DNA of 64,000 nt from Glandiceps talaboti. Its lineage: Eukaryota > Hemichordata > Enteropneusta > Spengelidae. Below the pieces are notes generated by a model. The model was not told the DNA's origin. It did no database searches and worked only from the letters and a program-made list of their open reading frames with translations. Positions 23,486 to 33,647 of the stretch are shown here, one piece after another (within the stretch, counting starts at the first letter, position 1; the number at the start of each line of letters is the position of its first letter). The position numbers and the translations under genes are program-made. Location of the stretch: positions 22,811,342 to 22,875,341 of the forward strand of contig NC_135549.1 in assembly GCF_964340395.1 (NCBI RefSeq). Reading direction: 5' to 3'.

Positions 23486-26400
23486 CTTACCTTTCTAACG
23501 GATAGCCTTCTATCACATTACCAGAAGGCTGATATCCAGACACCCGTGGTGGTTTCTTGTATGGTGCAACTGGTTCTAACAAATTTGTGATGTCACTTCT
23601 CACAGTAACCAATAGAAACCGTACAATATGGAATGGCTGTCCATTATCACCACTTTTAAACTCAAAAGCGACTGGTATCCGATAGCGATTGAAATACTTA
23701 ACTTTACATGTCACTACCAAGGTGTAACTTTCTCCTGCCAAGGCAAGGAACAATGTCTGACACTTTACTACTTGTTTTTAGTTCCTAGGTGAAGGAATTG
23801 CTTACTTAGAAAGTACAAAAAGCCTGTTTTCATAATACAAATCTGATTTTTTTTTCAAGTTTACAATTTAATCTTTGGGAAACGATACCTAGATTTGAAA
23901 CCTTGAAAGTAAAAATTTACATTACTTAATTATTATTTTTTCAGTTTCATCAACTTTTCAATCAAAATCTGACCATAAAATTTCATAATGGCCATCATAG
24001 GGTAAGAATTGTTATATTTCAAATTGACATACTCATAATGAAACATTAAAATAACATTTGAAGAACTTTGTAATTAATTGTACACACAAACATATGAGTG
24101 AGCAAACTCTGATATTATTCGTTGGGACAACATTAATAATAAAACTAATTTCATTTGTCTTACCTGGTCTCAACTTTACGTGTTGCATAGTACGAGTTAT
24201 GTCATATCTATCGCTGAGTTTTAATACTTTGCATCGTTTCAGGAGCTCACGACGCATAATTTTAACTGTATTGGTGGCACTGTAAAAATAAGACAACAGA
24301 CAGAATGAAGTATGATATTGTGTGTGTAGTTTGGTAGACCCTCTCTATGTGGTGTTCAATACCAATCCAAATAATGTTGTTCTTATTATTTTATCACCAA
24401 AGTATCTGCAATCACCATATTTTGGTCATATGGTTTAATTTCAAACATGCACATGGTTGAGTTGTACATATAAACACATATTTGTCCCCACCCCCTTCTT
24501 AATCTGGACTCCTTTGATATGTTGTGCTTTCCTCAGTCAGGACCCCTTATGTTGTGCTTTCCTCAGTCAGGACCCCTTATGTTGTGCTTTCCTCAGTCAG
24601 GACCCCTTATGTTGTGCTTTCCTCAGTCAGGACCCCTTATGCTGTGCTAGTTGTGCTTCACTCAGTCAGGACCCCTTATGTTGTGCTTTCCTCAGTCAGG
24701 ACCCCTTATGTTGTGCTAGTTGTGCTTCACTCAGTCAGGACCCCTTATGCTGTGCTTAATTCCTCAGTTAGAAGCCTTTATGTTGTGTTTTACTCAGTCA
24801 GGACCCCTTATGATGTTCTTTTCTTTGTACTTTACATGGTTCGAGTCCCAGTTATATACTTGGCTGGACAACAAAACTATTCTAAATGCATACCTTTTAT
24901 TTTGTATCATAATATTGATTGATTTTTCTTCATTTTTTCTGACAACGATATTGATAACACCATTTTCAGAGTCATGTTGAGAGAATGTATGGACATCTTG
25001 TTTGTCTTCAATCAAATCAAGCCTAGAAAGTAATTATAAATATCTGTTTAATGGTTTTAAAAAAAAGATGTTTTGTCCCATGATGCATAGCAACATTGTT
25101 TGGTACCAATGAAACAGTAATACATTTTATAGTATATTTACCACCACTAAGTAAATTATTCCTTAGTACTCACAGCAACACAATGTGGCAAATGGCTTTA
25201 CCTGTCATCATTTCTACACAAAATTAGTTTTTCAAATACATGTACATACATGTATTAGTGTCAATACTTATACTATATGCTATATCATCGAATTGACATG
25301 CAATTTGTTCAAATACTGACGCTGTAATTTTACATTTGACAAAACCATTATGCAGTCATTGAATTCGAGATTTCAACAGTCATTGTGAGATGTATGAAAA
25401 GAATTATACAATTTCCTCATTTATGTTTATAATCCCTGAACACTACAAGCTAAATATGGTGCTCTCCACGTACATATGGGTATATCAAAACACCGTCTGC
25501 GAATTGAAAGTGCGAGTAGCAGTTTGTCAACAAAACACTTGCTTGTGACCAGTAGCACTTCTATTGTGCAACGGGTACAACTAGCAGCACATATATATTC
25601 TACTACAACAGTAGCACTTCTGAGGTACAAATGAATTGCTTCTAGTAGCACTTTCAACTCATAAACTGTGTTGTGATACACCTGTACATACCTCGAATAA
25701 GCATTCAGTTATCAACATACAATATATAAAAACTGTCTTTAATAAATTCAACCTGATTTCCTCCTCTCTAATATTTAGAGTCAAAGAAAATAAAATATTT
25801 ATGAACCACATGAAAATACAATCATGCATTTTATTTATATAGAAGATAACTATGCTAAAACTAATACTTGGTATACTAATATCTGATGAATATATGTTGA
25901 ACAACAGCTGGGCTTTGAGTTTTAACAAAAATATATCATACCTCAAGTTGATAACTAATATCTTTGGGAATATATAGCAGGTATAAATTTACCTTTTATC
26001 TTTTAGAATTCTGATTAATCTTTGCTGGCGATGTTTCTTACTTTCCATGTGTTCAGTAAAAGAGATATCTGAATTACATCTCACTCCACAGTTGCGACAG
26101 CGCCATTTGTCATCTCCTCGCTGTTCTTCAAGTTGTGCTCCATTTTGTACGTTTTGTTGCTGCCCCTGTTGCTGTCTCTGTTGCTGCTCTTGTTGTTGTC
26201 TCTGTTGCTGCCTGCCATGTACACGTAATGCTAAACGCTGGTCTACAGCTAAGCGTTGAACCCCACGGAATGCTCTGATTGACACAATGTCATTTCTTAC
26301 TCTGGCTTGTCCTTTGGACTTGAGAGTGTAGAACATGTTTGAAAAAGAACATCTCAATGCAGGACATCTAATTTCAGCATTGTATATTTCTTTAAGTCTC

Positions 26401-26486
26401 TCTTTCTCTCTGATGTGTGTTAAGTTTTCCCTACGCAGGTGGGCTATAAATTTTGTACATGCTTCGCTGCGCTCCGTTCGCGACAT
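12193..26486 (-). CDS. MOV10: MOV10-type SF1 RNA helicase, copy A, complete (18 coding exons, 1032 aa)
   Basis: Exons in transcript order: 26486-25993, 25022-24894, 24279-24164, 23734-23491, 22252-22154, 21921-21762, 20499-20339, 19778-19578, 19091-18944, 18505-18338, 17806-17700, 17391-17186, 16830-16616, 15899-15717, 15120-14941, 13689-13601, 13219-13095, 12266-12193. The sum is 3099 nt, in frame. An in-frame TGA just upstream supports this start. Domains: N-terminal helical segment, Gln-rich linker (aa 93-111), C2H2 finger (C130, C133, H146, H152), beta-rich middle region, then the helicase core. Core motifs: I GPPGTGKT 568-575, Ia [17 protein letters not shown] 693-696, III GDPKQL 725-730, [10 protein letters not shown] about 895-903, [12 protein letters not shown] 938-947. 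The family unwinds RNA 5' to 3', works in RNA granules and silencing complexes, and restricts retroelements and viruses. The end ...PAWRAED resembles the MOV10 C-terminus, and MOV10 fits better than MOV10L1. Motif II has Ser where the family has Ala. Confidence 0.92.
14101..14845. repeat. 28-bp minisatellite in copy A intron 15
   Basis: The unit, TGACTCTGAAAACCTGGTAT plus TTATACAA, is repeated about 14 times at 14445-14845 with small deletions. Two more units lie at 14101-14155, separated by unique DNA. It lies in the intron between exons 15 and 16 of copy A and does not touch an exon. Confidence 0.9.
20729..21265. repeat. 54-bp minisatellite in copy A intron 6
   Basis: About ten units carry ACTCTGATTTGGTAGTAAA followed by GACCTCCTGCTTGCCTAATT. 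They lie in the intron between exons 6 and 7. Some units have small insertions (ACTAG, ATGC). The 54-bp period keeps a frame open on the minus strand, which explains the spurious repetitive ORF there. Confidence 0.9.
21608..21736. repeat. (CA)n microsatellite followed by a C16 run
   Basis: CA units fill 21608-21690 and a run of C lies at 21721-21736. Both lie 25-150 bp downstream (in transcript sense) of the donor of copy A exon 6. The ORFs here are repeat artefacts. Confidence 0.95.
22350..23345. repeat. 32-bp minisatellite in copy A intron 4
   Basis: Around 30 units of ATCACTTATTACACTGTATT plus CACATCAGGTAA fill most of the intron between exons 4 and 5. A (CA)n tract at 23425-23479 follows, just before the donor of exon 4. 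The GATAAA/GGTAAA and ACACTG/ACGCTG variants alternate in higher-order patterns, which suggests unequal exchange of multi-unit blocks. Confidence 0.93.
23425..23479. repeat. (CA)n microsatellite next to copy A exon 4 donor
   Basis: About 27 CA units end 11 bp from the exon 4 boundary (23491). On the transcript it is a TG-repeat just inside the intron, a position where length changes can affect splicing in other genes. Confidence 0.9.
24520..24835. repeat. 30-bp minisatellite in copy A intron 2
   Basis: About ten units of TTATGTTGTGCTTTCCTCAG plus TCAGGACCCC lie in the intron between exons 2 and 3. The period is a multiple of three, so plus-strand frames stay open and give false repetitive proteins of 100 and 132 residues. 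Confidence 0.9.
26146..26211 (-). repeat. 12-nt coding repeat (QQQ-R/E/G) in copy A exon 1
   Basis: Residues 93-111 read as QQQ followed by R, E, R or G, a 12-nt tandem repeat inside the coding exon between the N-terminal helical segment and the zinc finger. Copy B has only a single QQQ at this position, so the tract probably expanded after the duplication. Length variation between individuals would be expected. Confidence 0.85.
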
Positions 26487-26559
26487 GATGCTTTGGTAGT
26501 TGTGGTTACTGCTTCAATGGTAGTACATGTGCTGCTGTCTTACTTGTAGTTACCACCTC
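26487..26559 (-). other. 5' UTR part of MOV10 copy A exon 1
   Basis: The minus strand has a strong acceptor (TCTTCTTTCTACCAG) that puts the exon boundary at 26559, so about 73 nt of this exon are untranslated. At least one more non-coding exon must lie upstream. An in-frame TGA in this segment confirms the ATG at 26486. Confidence 0.65.
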
Positions 26560-27401
26560 CTGGTAGAAAGAAGATTAAAAAGTGAGAATGCCACAGGTAT
26601 ATTTATATTTTATTTATAATGAATATAACAACTTTTCATTATTATGTTTTTGTACTTGAAAAAAAACGTCAAGAAAATAGACCAAGTGCAGATCAACTTA
26701 CAAAAACATAGAAATAAGGAAAATGTTTGTTATTGTGCCGCAGTGTATGCATATACAGGAAGTGATTTGTAGATAAACTAACCTATGTAGACCACAGGGA
26801 CTTGGAATTGGCCATAATTTGTTAACAATTTTTGTTTTTGTTTAATTCAATGTTTACTTCTTTTTTTCTTTACAAATATTTTTAGGGGCTTTTTAAAAAT
26901 ATCTTCTCCCTATAAGGTGCCATGTAATAAAGTAATGATTTGAAAAGCTAGTATTGTGGGGTTTTTTTCAAAATCACTTTTAACTTCTCTTTGCTGGTGT
27001 AATAAACAAGCTTTACTATGACAACATTATTAATTATTTATGAGTTAGTTCTACAGAGCGCCCTCAACTGTTGACCCTTCCAAACTGTGACCCTTCCTCG
27101 TCCCTCTCTCATGGTGAGTGGGATGAGGAAAGGTCACAGTTTGGAAGGGTCATCGGTAATTATCACATCATGTCCAGTCTATATTCCCCCTATATTAAAA
27201 CATCACCGTGCATAACTAGTTTATTACTGGTGTTTACTTGTGATTACAAGAGATTATTTTATCCAGTTTGTGATAAATCACTTCCTGTATGTAAAAATAA
27301 CAATGTTTCTACTTGCATATTTTACTCTTTTCAAAGTTATTGATTTACAATCATGAAATTATTGTATTTGACATGTTTATGTATTAGATGAACAATGAAT
27401 A
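26560..27401. other. Intron in the 5' region of copy A, with a short inverted repeat
   Basis: No coding sequence is seen. At 27074-27153 an inverted repeat pairs GACCCTTCCAAACTGTGACC with its reverse complement about 40 bp on. Otherwise it is AT-rich. Confidence 0.6.
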
Positions 27402-29017
27402 TTCATGACTCCTAAGTGCTTATTACCTTCATGACTCCCAAGTGCTTATTATCTTCATGACTCCTAAGTGCTTATTACCTTCATGACTCCCAAGTGCTTA
27501 TTACCTTCATGACTCCTAAGTGCTTATTACCTTCATGACTCCCAAGTGCTTATTACCTTCATGACTCCTAAGTGCTTATTACCTTCATGACTCCTAAGTG
27601 CTTATTACCTTCATGACTCCTAAGTGCTTATTACCTTCATGACTCCCAAGTGCTTATTACCTTCATGACTCCCAAGTGCTTATTACCTTCATGACTCCCA
27701 AGTGCTTATTACCTTCATGACTCCCAAGTGTTTATTACCTTCATGACTCCTAAGTGCTTATTACCTTCATGACTCCCAAGTGCTTATTACCTTCATGACT
27801 CCCAAGTGTTTATTACCTTCATGACTCCTAAGTGCTTATTACCTTCATGACTCCCAAGTGCTTATTACCTTCATGACTCCCAAGTGCTTATTACCTTCAT
27901 GACTCCTAAGTGCTTATTACCTTCATGACTCCTAAGTGCTTATTACCTTCATGACTCCCAAGTGTTTATTACCTTCATGACTCCTAAGTGCTTATTACCT
28001 TCATGACTCCCAAGTGCTTATTACCTTCATGACTCCCAAGTGCTTATTACCTTCATGACTCCCAAGTGCTTATTACCTTCATGACTCCCAAGTGCTTATT
28101 ACCTTCATGACTCCCAAGTGTTTATTACCTTCATGACTCCTAAGTGCTTATTACCTTCATGACTCCCAAGTGCTTATTACCTTCATGACTCCCAAGTGCT
28201 TATTACCTTCATGACTCCCAAGTGTTTATTATCTTCATGACTCCTAAGTGCTTATTACCTTCATGACTCCTAAGTGCTTATTACCTTCATGACTCCCAAG
28301 TGCTTATTACCTTCATGACTCCTAAGTGCTTATTATCTTCATGACTCCTAAGTGTTTATTACCTTCATGACTCCTAAGTGCTTATTACCTTCATGACTCC
28401 TAAGTGCTTATTATCTTCATGACTCCTAAGTGTTTATTACCTTCATGACTCCTAAGTGCTTATTACCTTCATGACTCCTAAGTGCTTATTATCTTCATGA
28501 CTCCTAAGTGTTTATTACCTTCATGACTCCCAAGTGCTTATTACCTTCATGACTCCCAAGTGCTTATTACCTTCATGACTCCCAAGTGTTTATTACCTTC
28601 ATGACTCCCAAGTGTTTATTACCTTCATGACTCCCAAGTGCTTATTATCTTCATGACTCCTAAGTGCTTATTATCTTCATGACTCCTAAGTGCTTATTAC
28701 CTTCATGACTCCCAAGTGCTTATTACCTTCATGACTCCCAAGTGCTTATTACCTTCATGACTCCTAAGTGTTTATTACCTTCATGACTCCCAAGTGTTTA
28801 TTACCTTCATGACTCCCAAGTGCTTATTACCTTCATGACTCCTAAGTGCTTATTACCCTCATGACTCCTAAGTGCTTATTACCTTCATGACTCCCAAGTG
28901 CTTATTACCTTCATGACTCCTAAGTGCTTATTACCTTCATGACTCCTAAGTGCTTATTACCTTCATGACTCCTAAGTGCTTATTACCTTCATGGCTCCTC
29001 AGTGCTTATTACCTTCA
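27402..29017. repeat. 26-bp minisatellite, about 62 units, grown inside a family C element
   Basis: CATGACTCC recurs every 26 bp from 27404 to the degenerate last copy at 28990, exactly 61 periods. The unit is TTCATGACTCCCAAGTGCTT plus ATTACC, with C/T and C/T variants. The flanks, aatgaatattcatgactcct at the left and ctgctgactcccat at 29041, match the inside and right end of the family C element at 6966-7156. The array is therefore an expansion of an internal piece of a MITE-like element. Confidence 0.93.
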
Positions 29018-29511
29018 GATAAAGTTATGAATATGCATACCTGCTGACTCCCATTCAAGGATGATTTGGAACTTTTGACATAGATGTGGTTGTCATGACA
29101 TAAAATTGACAGAATATAAAAATCCATATTTTCTGTTCAAAGAAAATACCTTGGCTTTACATTAAAATTATTTATTAATTATTATAAAGAAAATAATCTA
29201 TGACTACAAGATAATAAGTTTATTTCCACCTTTTAATTTATGAACTATGTATTGTAAACTTTGGATGAAAAATGGCATAATTTTAAAGAGAAGTGGTCAG
29301 TATTTTTTTTCACTGATATTCTTGTGAACTGATGGAAATACTTTCTTTTCTTATTTGAAAAATTGATCTTGGACTTACAAGAAAAACAATTTAAAAATAG
29401 AACAAAAACTAACTTGGTTGGTGCATGGTACATGTATGATAAATTTATTGATAACTGACACAAAATCAAACATTAGATGAATAAATAAACATAAAATTAT
29501 TTTTTATCATC

Positions 29512-29953
29512 ATATGGGTGATCCTATTATTTTATGTTTCTCATTACTTTTTCATATCAACTATGGGTGAGTCTGTCAATTTTTTTTTTTTAAAGTAAAA
29601 AAAAAAAAATTCATCTTCTTCATATTTCTCTGCTTCTCCTTTTCCTTCTCTCTATCTTCTTGTTATTGGATACCTGACAACAAACCCTTTCCTCGCTTCT
29701 CTACATAATTGACCTCCCCAAACCTGAATAACCTCTGTAAATGCTCTGTTCATGAACAAGTGTCGTCATTGCTGCCATGACTGTAGATGGCATTGACAGT
29801 CCACACACACTTACCTATTTTTGCTGGAGAGGACGCTGTTTCAAAAAAATATTAAGGGTGGGTGAAAGTAATAATGTCTTTTTATGTCAGAGCTGAAAAT
29901 TTGAGTAGGTCGGGTAATGAAAAACTGAAGAAAAAAATTAGGGTCACCCATAT
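29512..29953. repeat. MITE-like family A, copy 2 (opposite orientation)
   Basis: The ends ATATGGGTGATCCTA and TAGGGTCACCCATAT are inverted repeats. The inside carries the reverse complement of family A landmarks, such as GACAGTCCACACACACTT and GAGAGGACGCTGTTTC. The length is about 440 bp. Of the copies in the window, this one has the clearest terminal inverted repeats. Confidence 0.8.
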
Positions 29954-30199
29954 AGTGTATATTCAGTTTGAAGAAAATTAAGGAGTGCATTTTCAATGGA
30001 TAAAATATTTATGGTATTATTACAGTTTCATCACGAAAAAAATAAATTGAAATTGCAATTGCATGGTCGTAACAAAAACTACTGATGATCGATAGATGTA
30101 TTTAATACTTTCGCAGAAATGGTGATGACTTATATTACACTTTCATTTTACTTTCATTATCGTTTCGGTCACAATATTTGGGTCGAATGCATATGACTA

Positions 30200-31780
30200 G
30201 GTAGAACCCACAGAAAAGAAAGAAATTGTCTGTGGTAGAACGGTTCACAACCACTCATCTACTGCTACTGCAGGTACTAGTGTTGACTCATTCGGCTATT
30301 ACAGTATTTAGTGACTCACGGTCGATCGGGCTGAATCACACGGTCGATGGCGTTATTCTAAATTTGGACGTTACAAATTCTAGTCCTGCTAGCGCTTGTA
30401 GACAGCCCGGTAGACGGAGTAAGTCGGGACTCCATTCTAACAAAGTCCGCCCCTTTTGTCCGAATCATGTCCCGCTACTCGACTACGTCTAGTCTGCACT
30501 TGGGACTAAAATAGAGTCCCGACACGTCTTCGCCCCACTCCGTGGGAATATGGATGCACACATCCATGGTAGGACTCAAGGAGTGAAAGGAGCGCATATT
30601 TCTAGCGCTATACTTTAGACTAAATTCTGATTACCTTCATTGCATGTGAAGGTCTCTTTGACCCCAGTGTCGTTGTTTTACTAGTACTGCGACAGCAGGA
30701 CAGAACTTTGTCTAGGTTTATAATACATGTACTTATAGATTGTACTGCTAAGTACGTCGATGGGATAATGTATTGACAGAATCATGGAAATATTAGTACA
30801 CGTATCATCACCTACACTACAGGTGGGGTGATACTTCCAGTGGTTGATTGAATCATAAAATGTTACATACTTCTCACACTTCTTCCGTCTTTCTACTCAC
30901 CACCCCAGTACAACACCTCGTGGCTCAAGCAGTGTAAATTCATATGCCCACATGCATATACATACATGTACTTCGAACTGCTCGATCAAGCGATTGATCG
31001 TCCACTTCCTGGAAGTGGCATTGCGACAGTCTGGATCTTATCGACCTATCTACCTATTTCCTCGAAGAGGCAATAGGCGCCATCTACGCCCAAAATGAAT
31101 TTCATCGCGATTGCAAAATTGTGCACAATCGATTCCCAGAAACGGTTCAACGCTGACTATTATAAAAACGCGATTTTGTGTGGAAGTACAGTCTATAACC
31201 CGTAAAAAAAACACGAAAACGTTTAATTATATTCAGTCTCTGAATCACTGAGAACTTGATACGATAAAGATTTATTGATATTATTCGTGTCGCATAACAT
31301 AAACATGGGTCTACATTTTATGATTATGTTTTTAATTAATAAACAATTCATAACACTAGATTGTACATGTTGTAGGCTTTACAATGTTATAAGGACACGA
31401 CCCGAGTCCAGACCGCTTTTTTTTCAAGTTGAAAGATGATGCCTCCACAGCTTGCACCGTGAACATTGGTCTGGGGACTTCTTAGCACGCAAAAATCAAC
31501 AGGTGGTCATCATTGGTAAAGTACGCTGAAATGTATGTAGTGTACATAGCTATACCTAGCTAGCTAGCTGTACACTGTCAACATGAGTAAATCTGTAGGT
31601 TAGACTACGCGGTGATATAATTATCAATGTCACGTGTGTTAATTGCTAGTTGTGTCAAACCATGCACAAATTTCCACCTTAAGAATATTATTTACGTACA
31701 ATAATATGAAACACAAGCTTACCAATCTTACGTTTATAATTTGAAAGACATAGAAAAAAAATCTAGTAAGTCTAGACTTA
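30200..31780. other. CpG-richer upstream region of MOV10 copy A
   Basis: CpG dinucleotides and GC content rise clearly over 30200-31200 compared with the AT-rich surroundings. No convincing coding exon is present; the open frame at 30226-30492 lacks an ATG start and family similarity. Blocks at 30979-31013 and 31078-31096 match the upstream region of copy B in order and spacing. An E-box (CACGTG) lies at 31631-31636. Confidence 0.5.
31628..31642. promoter_or_regulatory. Shared E-box block CAATGTCACGTGTGT, copy A side
   Basis: The 15-mer is identical to 55731-55745, upstream of copy B. It contains the E-box CACGTG. Conservation between the two otherwise diverged flanks suggests a retained regulatory site (USF, MYC or MITF family type). 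Confidence 0.45.
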
Positions 31781-31781
31781 C

Positions 31782-31880
31782 CTCAGCCATCTGTTGCCTC
31801 CTACGGTACATTTACAACTGGTGGCAATTGTATGGTTGTTTCAATATTCATGATATTGAAGTGCATATATGGGCGTTCAT
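31782..31880 (-). other. Candidate first, mostly non-coding exon of MOV10 copy A
   Basis: On the minus strand CAACAGATGGCTGAG|GTAAGTCTAG is a strong donor, with the exon edge at 31782. A CRE palindrome lies about 100 bp upstream, which fits a promoter. If spliced to 26559 it would give a 20-codon upstream ORF that starts with the ATG at 31790 and ends with TAA at 26508-26506. The upstream end of the exon is a guess. Confidence 0.35.
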
Positions 31881-31884
31881 AATA

Positions 31885-31892
31885 TGACGTCA
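31885..31892. promoter_or_regulatory. CRE palindrome TGACGTCA upstream of MOV10 copy A
   Basis: This is a perfect 8-bp CREB/ATF-type site. An identical site lies upstream of copy B at 55801-55808, in the same order relative to the shared E-box block, so it is probably an inherited promoter element. Function is inferred from the motif alone. Confidence 0.5.
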
Positions 31893-32227
31893 CGGCCAGG
31901 GACCGTTCATTTTACACTATAATGGGGGTGCCGGTACGGTGTTTTTGGAGTTGAATATCTGCTTGTTCAATTAAATCACATATCCGATGCATGGCCAAAG
32001 CTGGAACCGTCCGAACAGATTTTTAATGACCGCATCCCACTCCATACAGATATTAATGATATTTCCTGTACAGTTTTTGTACTATAGTGTACAATTTAAT
32101 CTGAAATCTATAATGATGCATCTGTCTATAGTTGATTCACCGTCTCATGTGCAGAAGACCTTTTATATAACTTTAGCTCAACTTGTTCGTAGATACTAAA
32201 ACAAAATACTAATTGATCAAACTGCAC

Positions 32228-32237
32228 ACCCCCCCCC

Positions 32238-32268
<31 letters not shown>

Positions 32269-32276
32269 TCTGTCTC

Positions 32277-32363
<87 letters not shown>
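32228..32363. repeat. (CT)n microsatellite
   Basis: An interrupted then pure CT tract follows a C run at 32228-32237. It gives a false RERE-rich ORF on the minus strand. Confidence 0.95.
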
Positions 32364-32367
<4 letters not shown>

Positions 32368-33112
32368 TTGGATAATTTAAAACATAAGCAAGGCTTTAAT
32401 GTGCCCCCCCCCAAGTGGAACATGACCGGTCCCCTAGTATTATTCCCGATAATAAATTCACGAAGCTCTGCTTCCGAGAAATTAATCCGAAAACGCAAGA
32501 ATTATTGCTATCATTGATTCTGTGGAAGTCCATGGCCACGTATTTCCCCGTACTCAACTCGGACCACTATCACTCACCCGGAGAACCATTTACATTGTAT
32601 ATAAGTATCAAGTTAATACATAGTAAATTTAGTACTTGTTCAAAATAAACTAAACTGTGCCTCAATATTATTTATTAACGTGCCTTTCTTTTTATGGACT
32701 TCCTCATTTGTCCATTTGTGTCTATACATTTATTCACTTCTCCACGGGTTGTTTCAAGCACTGTACTCAATAAAGACTATATTGTGTTTGATAGCCTGTT
32801 CAATGTGGCAGTGCAGTCTCGGTCCCCGTGGAGTATCGCGTGGGTGGCGTGGGTAAGGGAGTTTCGCCATGACTGGGATTTGGTATATGGTAGCACGCTG
32901 TTGTGTCTTGCTTTGGGTGGATTGTCTTTTTAGATAAAGCGGCTATTTATGTCTAATACGTGGAATTAAAAATAGGTCATTTCGTGTAACATTGTGATTA
33001 CAGACCATTGCTAAACATGTGGAGGGCAAAGATAAGATAGCATCAATAATATATACGTATACACTCGCTCGCTGTTATAAATAACCCTGCAACCAGGTAT
33101 ATTCTAGCAATA

Positions 33113-33125
33113 ACCCCCCCCCCCA

Positions 33126-33196
<71 letters not shown>
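33113..33196. repeat. C run and (CA)n microsatellite
   Basis: A C10 run is followed by about 37 CA units. It is intergenic between the two MOV10 copies. A G run lies further on at 34073-34094 and a C run at 35851-35863. Confidence 0.95.
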
Positions 33197-33197
<1 letters not shown>

Positions 33198-33580
33198 CCG
33201 AAAGTTTAACGTTCGAGATGTAATCCATCACGAAAGCGGAAACATGCGAAGTTAAGGTCGAGGTGACAGATAGAGGTATACATACCATTGCGCATAACAG
33301 CGGCGTGAGTTAGTTACTAGTACATGAATTATAGACGACGTGATAGCCTACTATTAGTATTACATGCAAACTGCAGCTGATGTTTCCCTTTAACTTTATA
33401 AATGCAATTCATATTTTCAACGTATCACGTAGAATTTTTTACGTATTTCACATTAATACGGTATATATATTTTCATATTTTCATATATAATGACGACATC
33501 ATCTATTCAATCCTACGCACACGCTCATACTTTCATTGACCCTCCAAACTGAGCTCTTTCATGTTTTGATATTCTATTGT

Positions 33581-33647
33581 AAAGGTGGTCATATTTTTTT
33601 TTATGTTTCTCGCTACTGTTTAATGACAACTATGGGTAGGTCGGTAC
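33581..33647. repeat. Fragment of MITE-like family A
   Basis: Only one terminal part is left: poly-T, TTATGTTTCTCGCTACTGTT, then ACTATGGGTAGGTCGGT, as in the family A ends. It is probably a solo end or a deleted copy. Confidence 0.6.

Noticed and set aside
24457-24922. Open frames coding a repetitive Cys/Leu-rich protein
   Set aside because: They arise because a 30-bp intronic minisatellite has a period divisible by three; they lie inside a MOV10 intron, without start or splice support.
27402-29017. Regular short repeats resembling a CRISPR array
   Set aside because: Units are directly head to tail without unique spacers, in an animal genome; it is a minisatellite.
30226-30492. 88-residue open frame in the CpG-richer region
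   Set aside because: It begins at a TTG, not ATG, matches nothing I recognise and lies where a promoter region is more likely.
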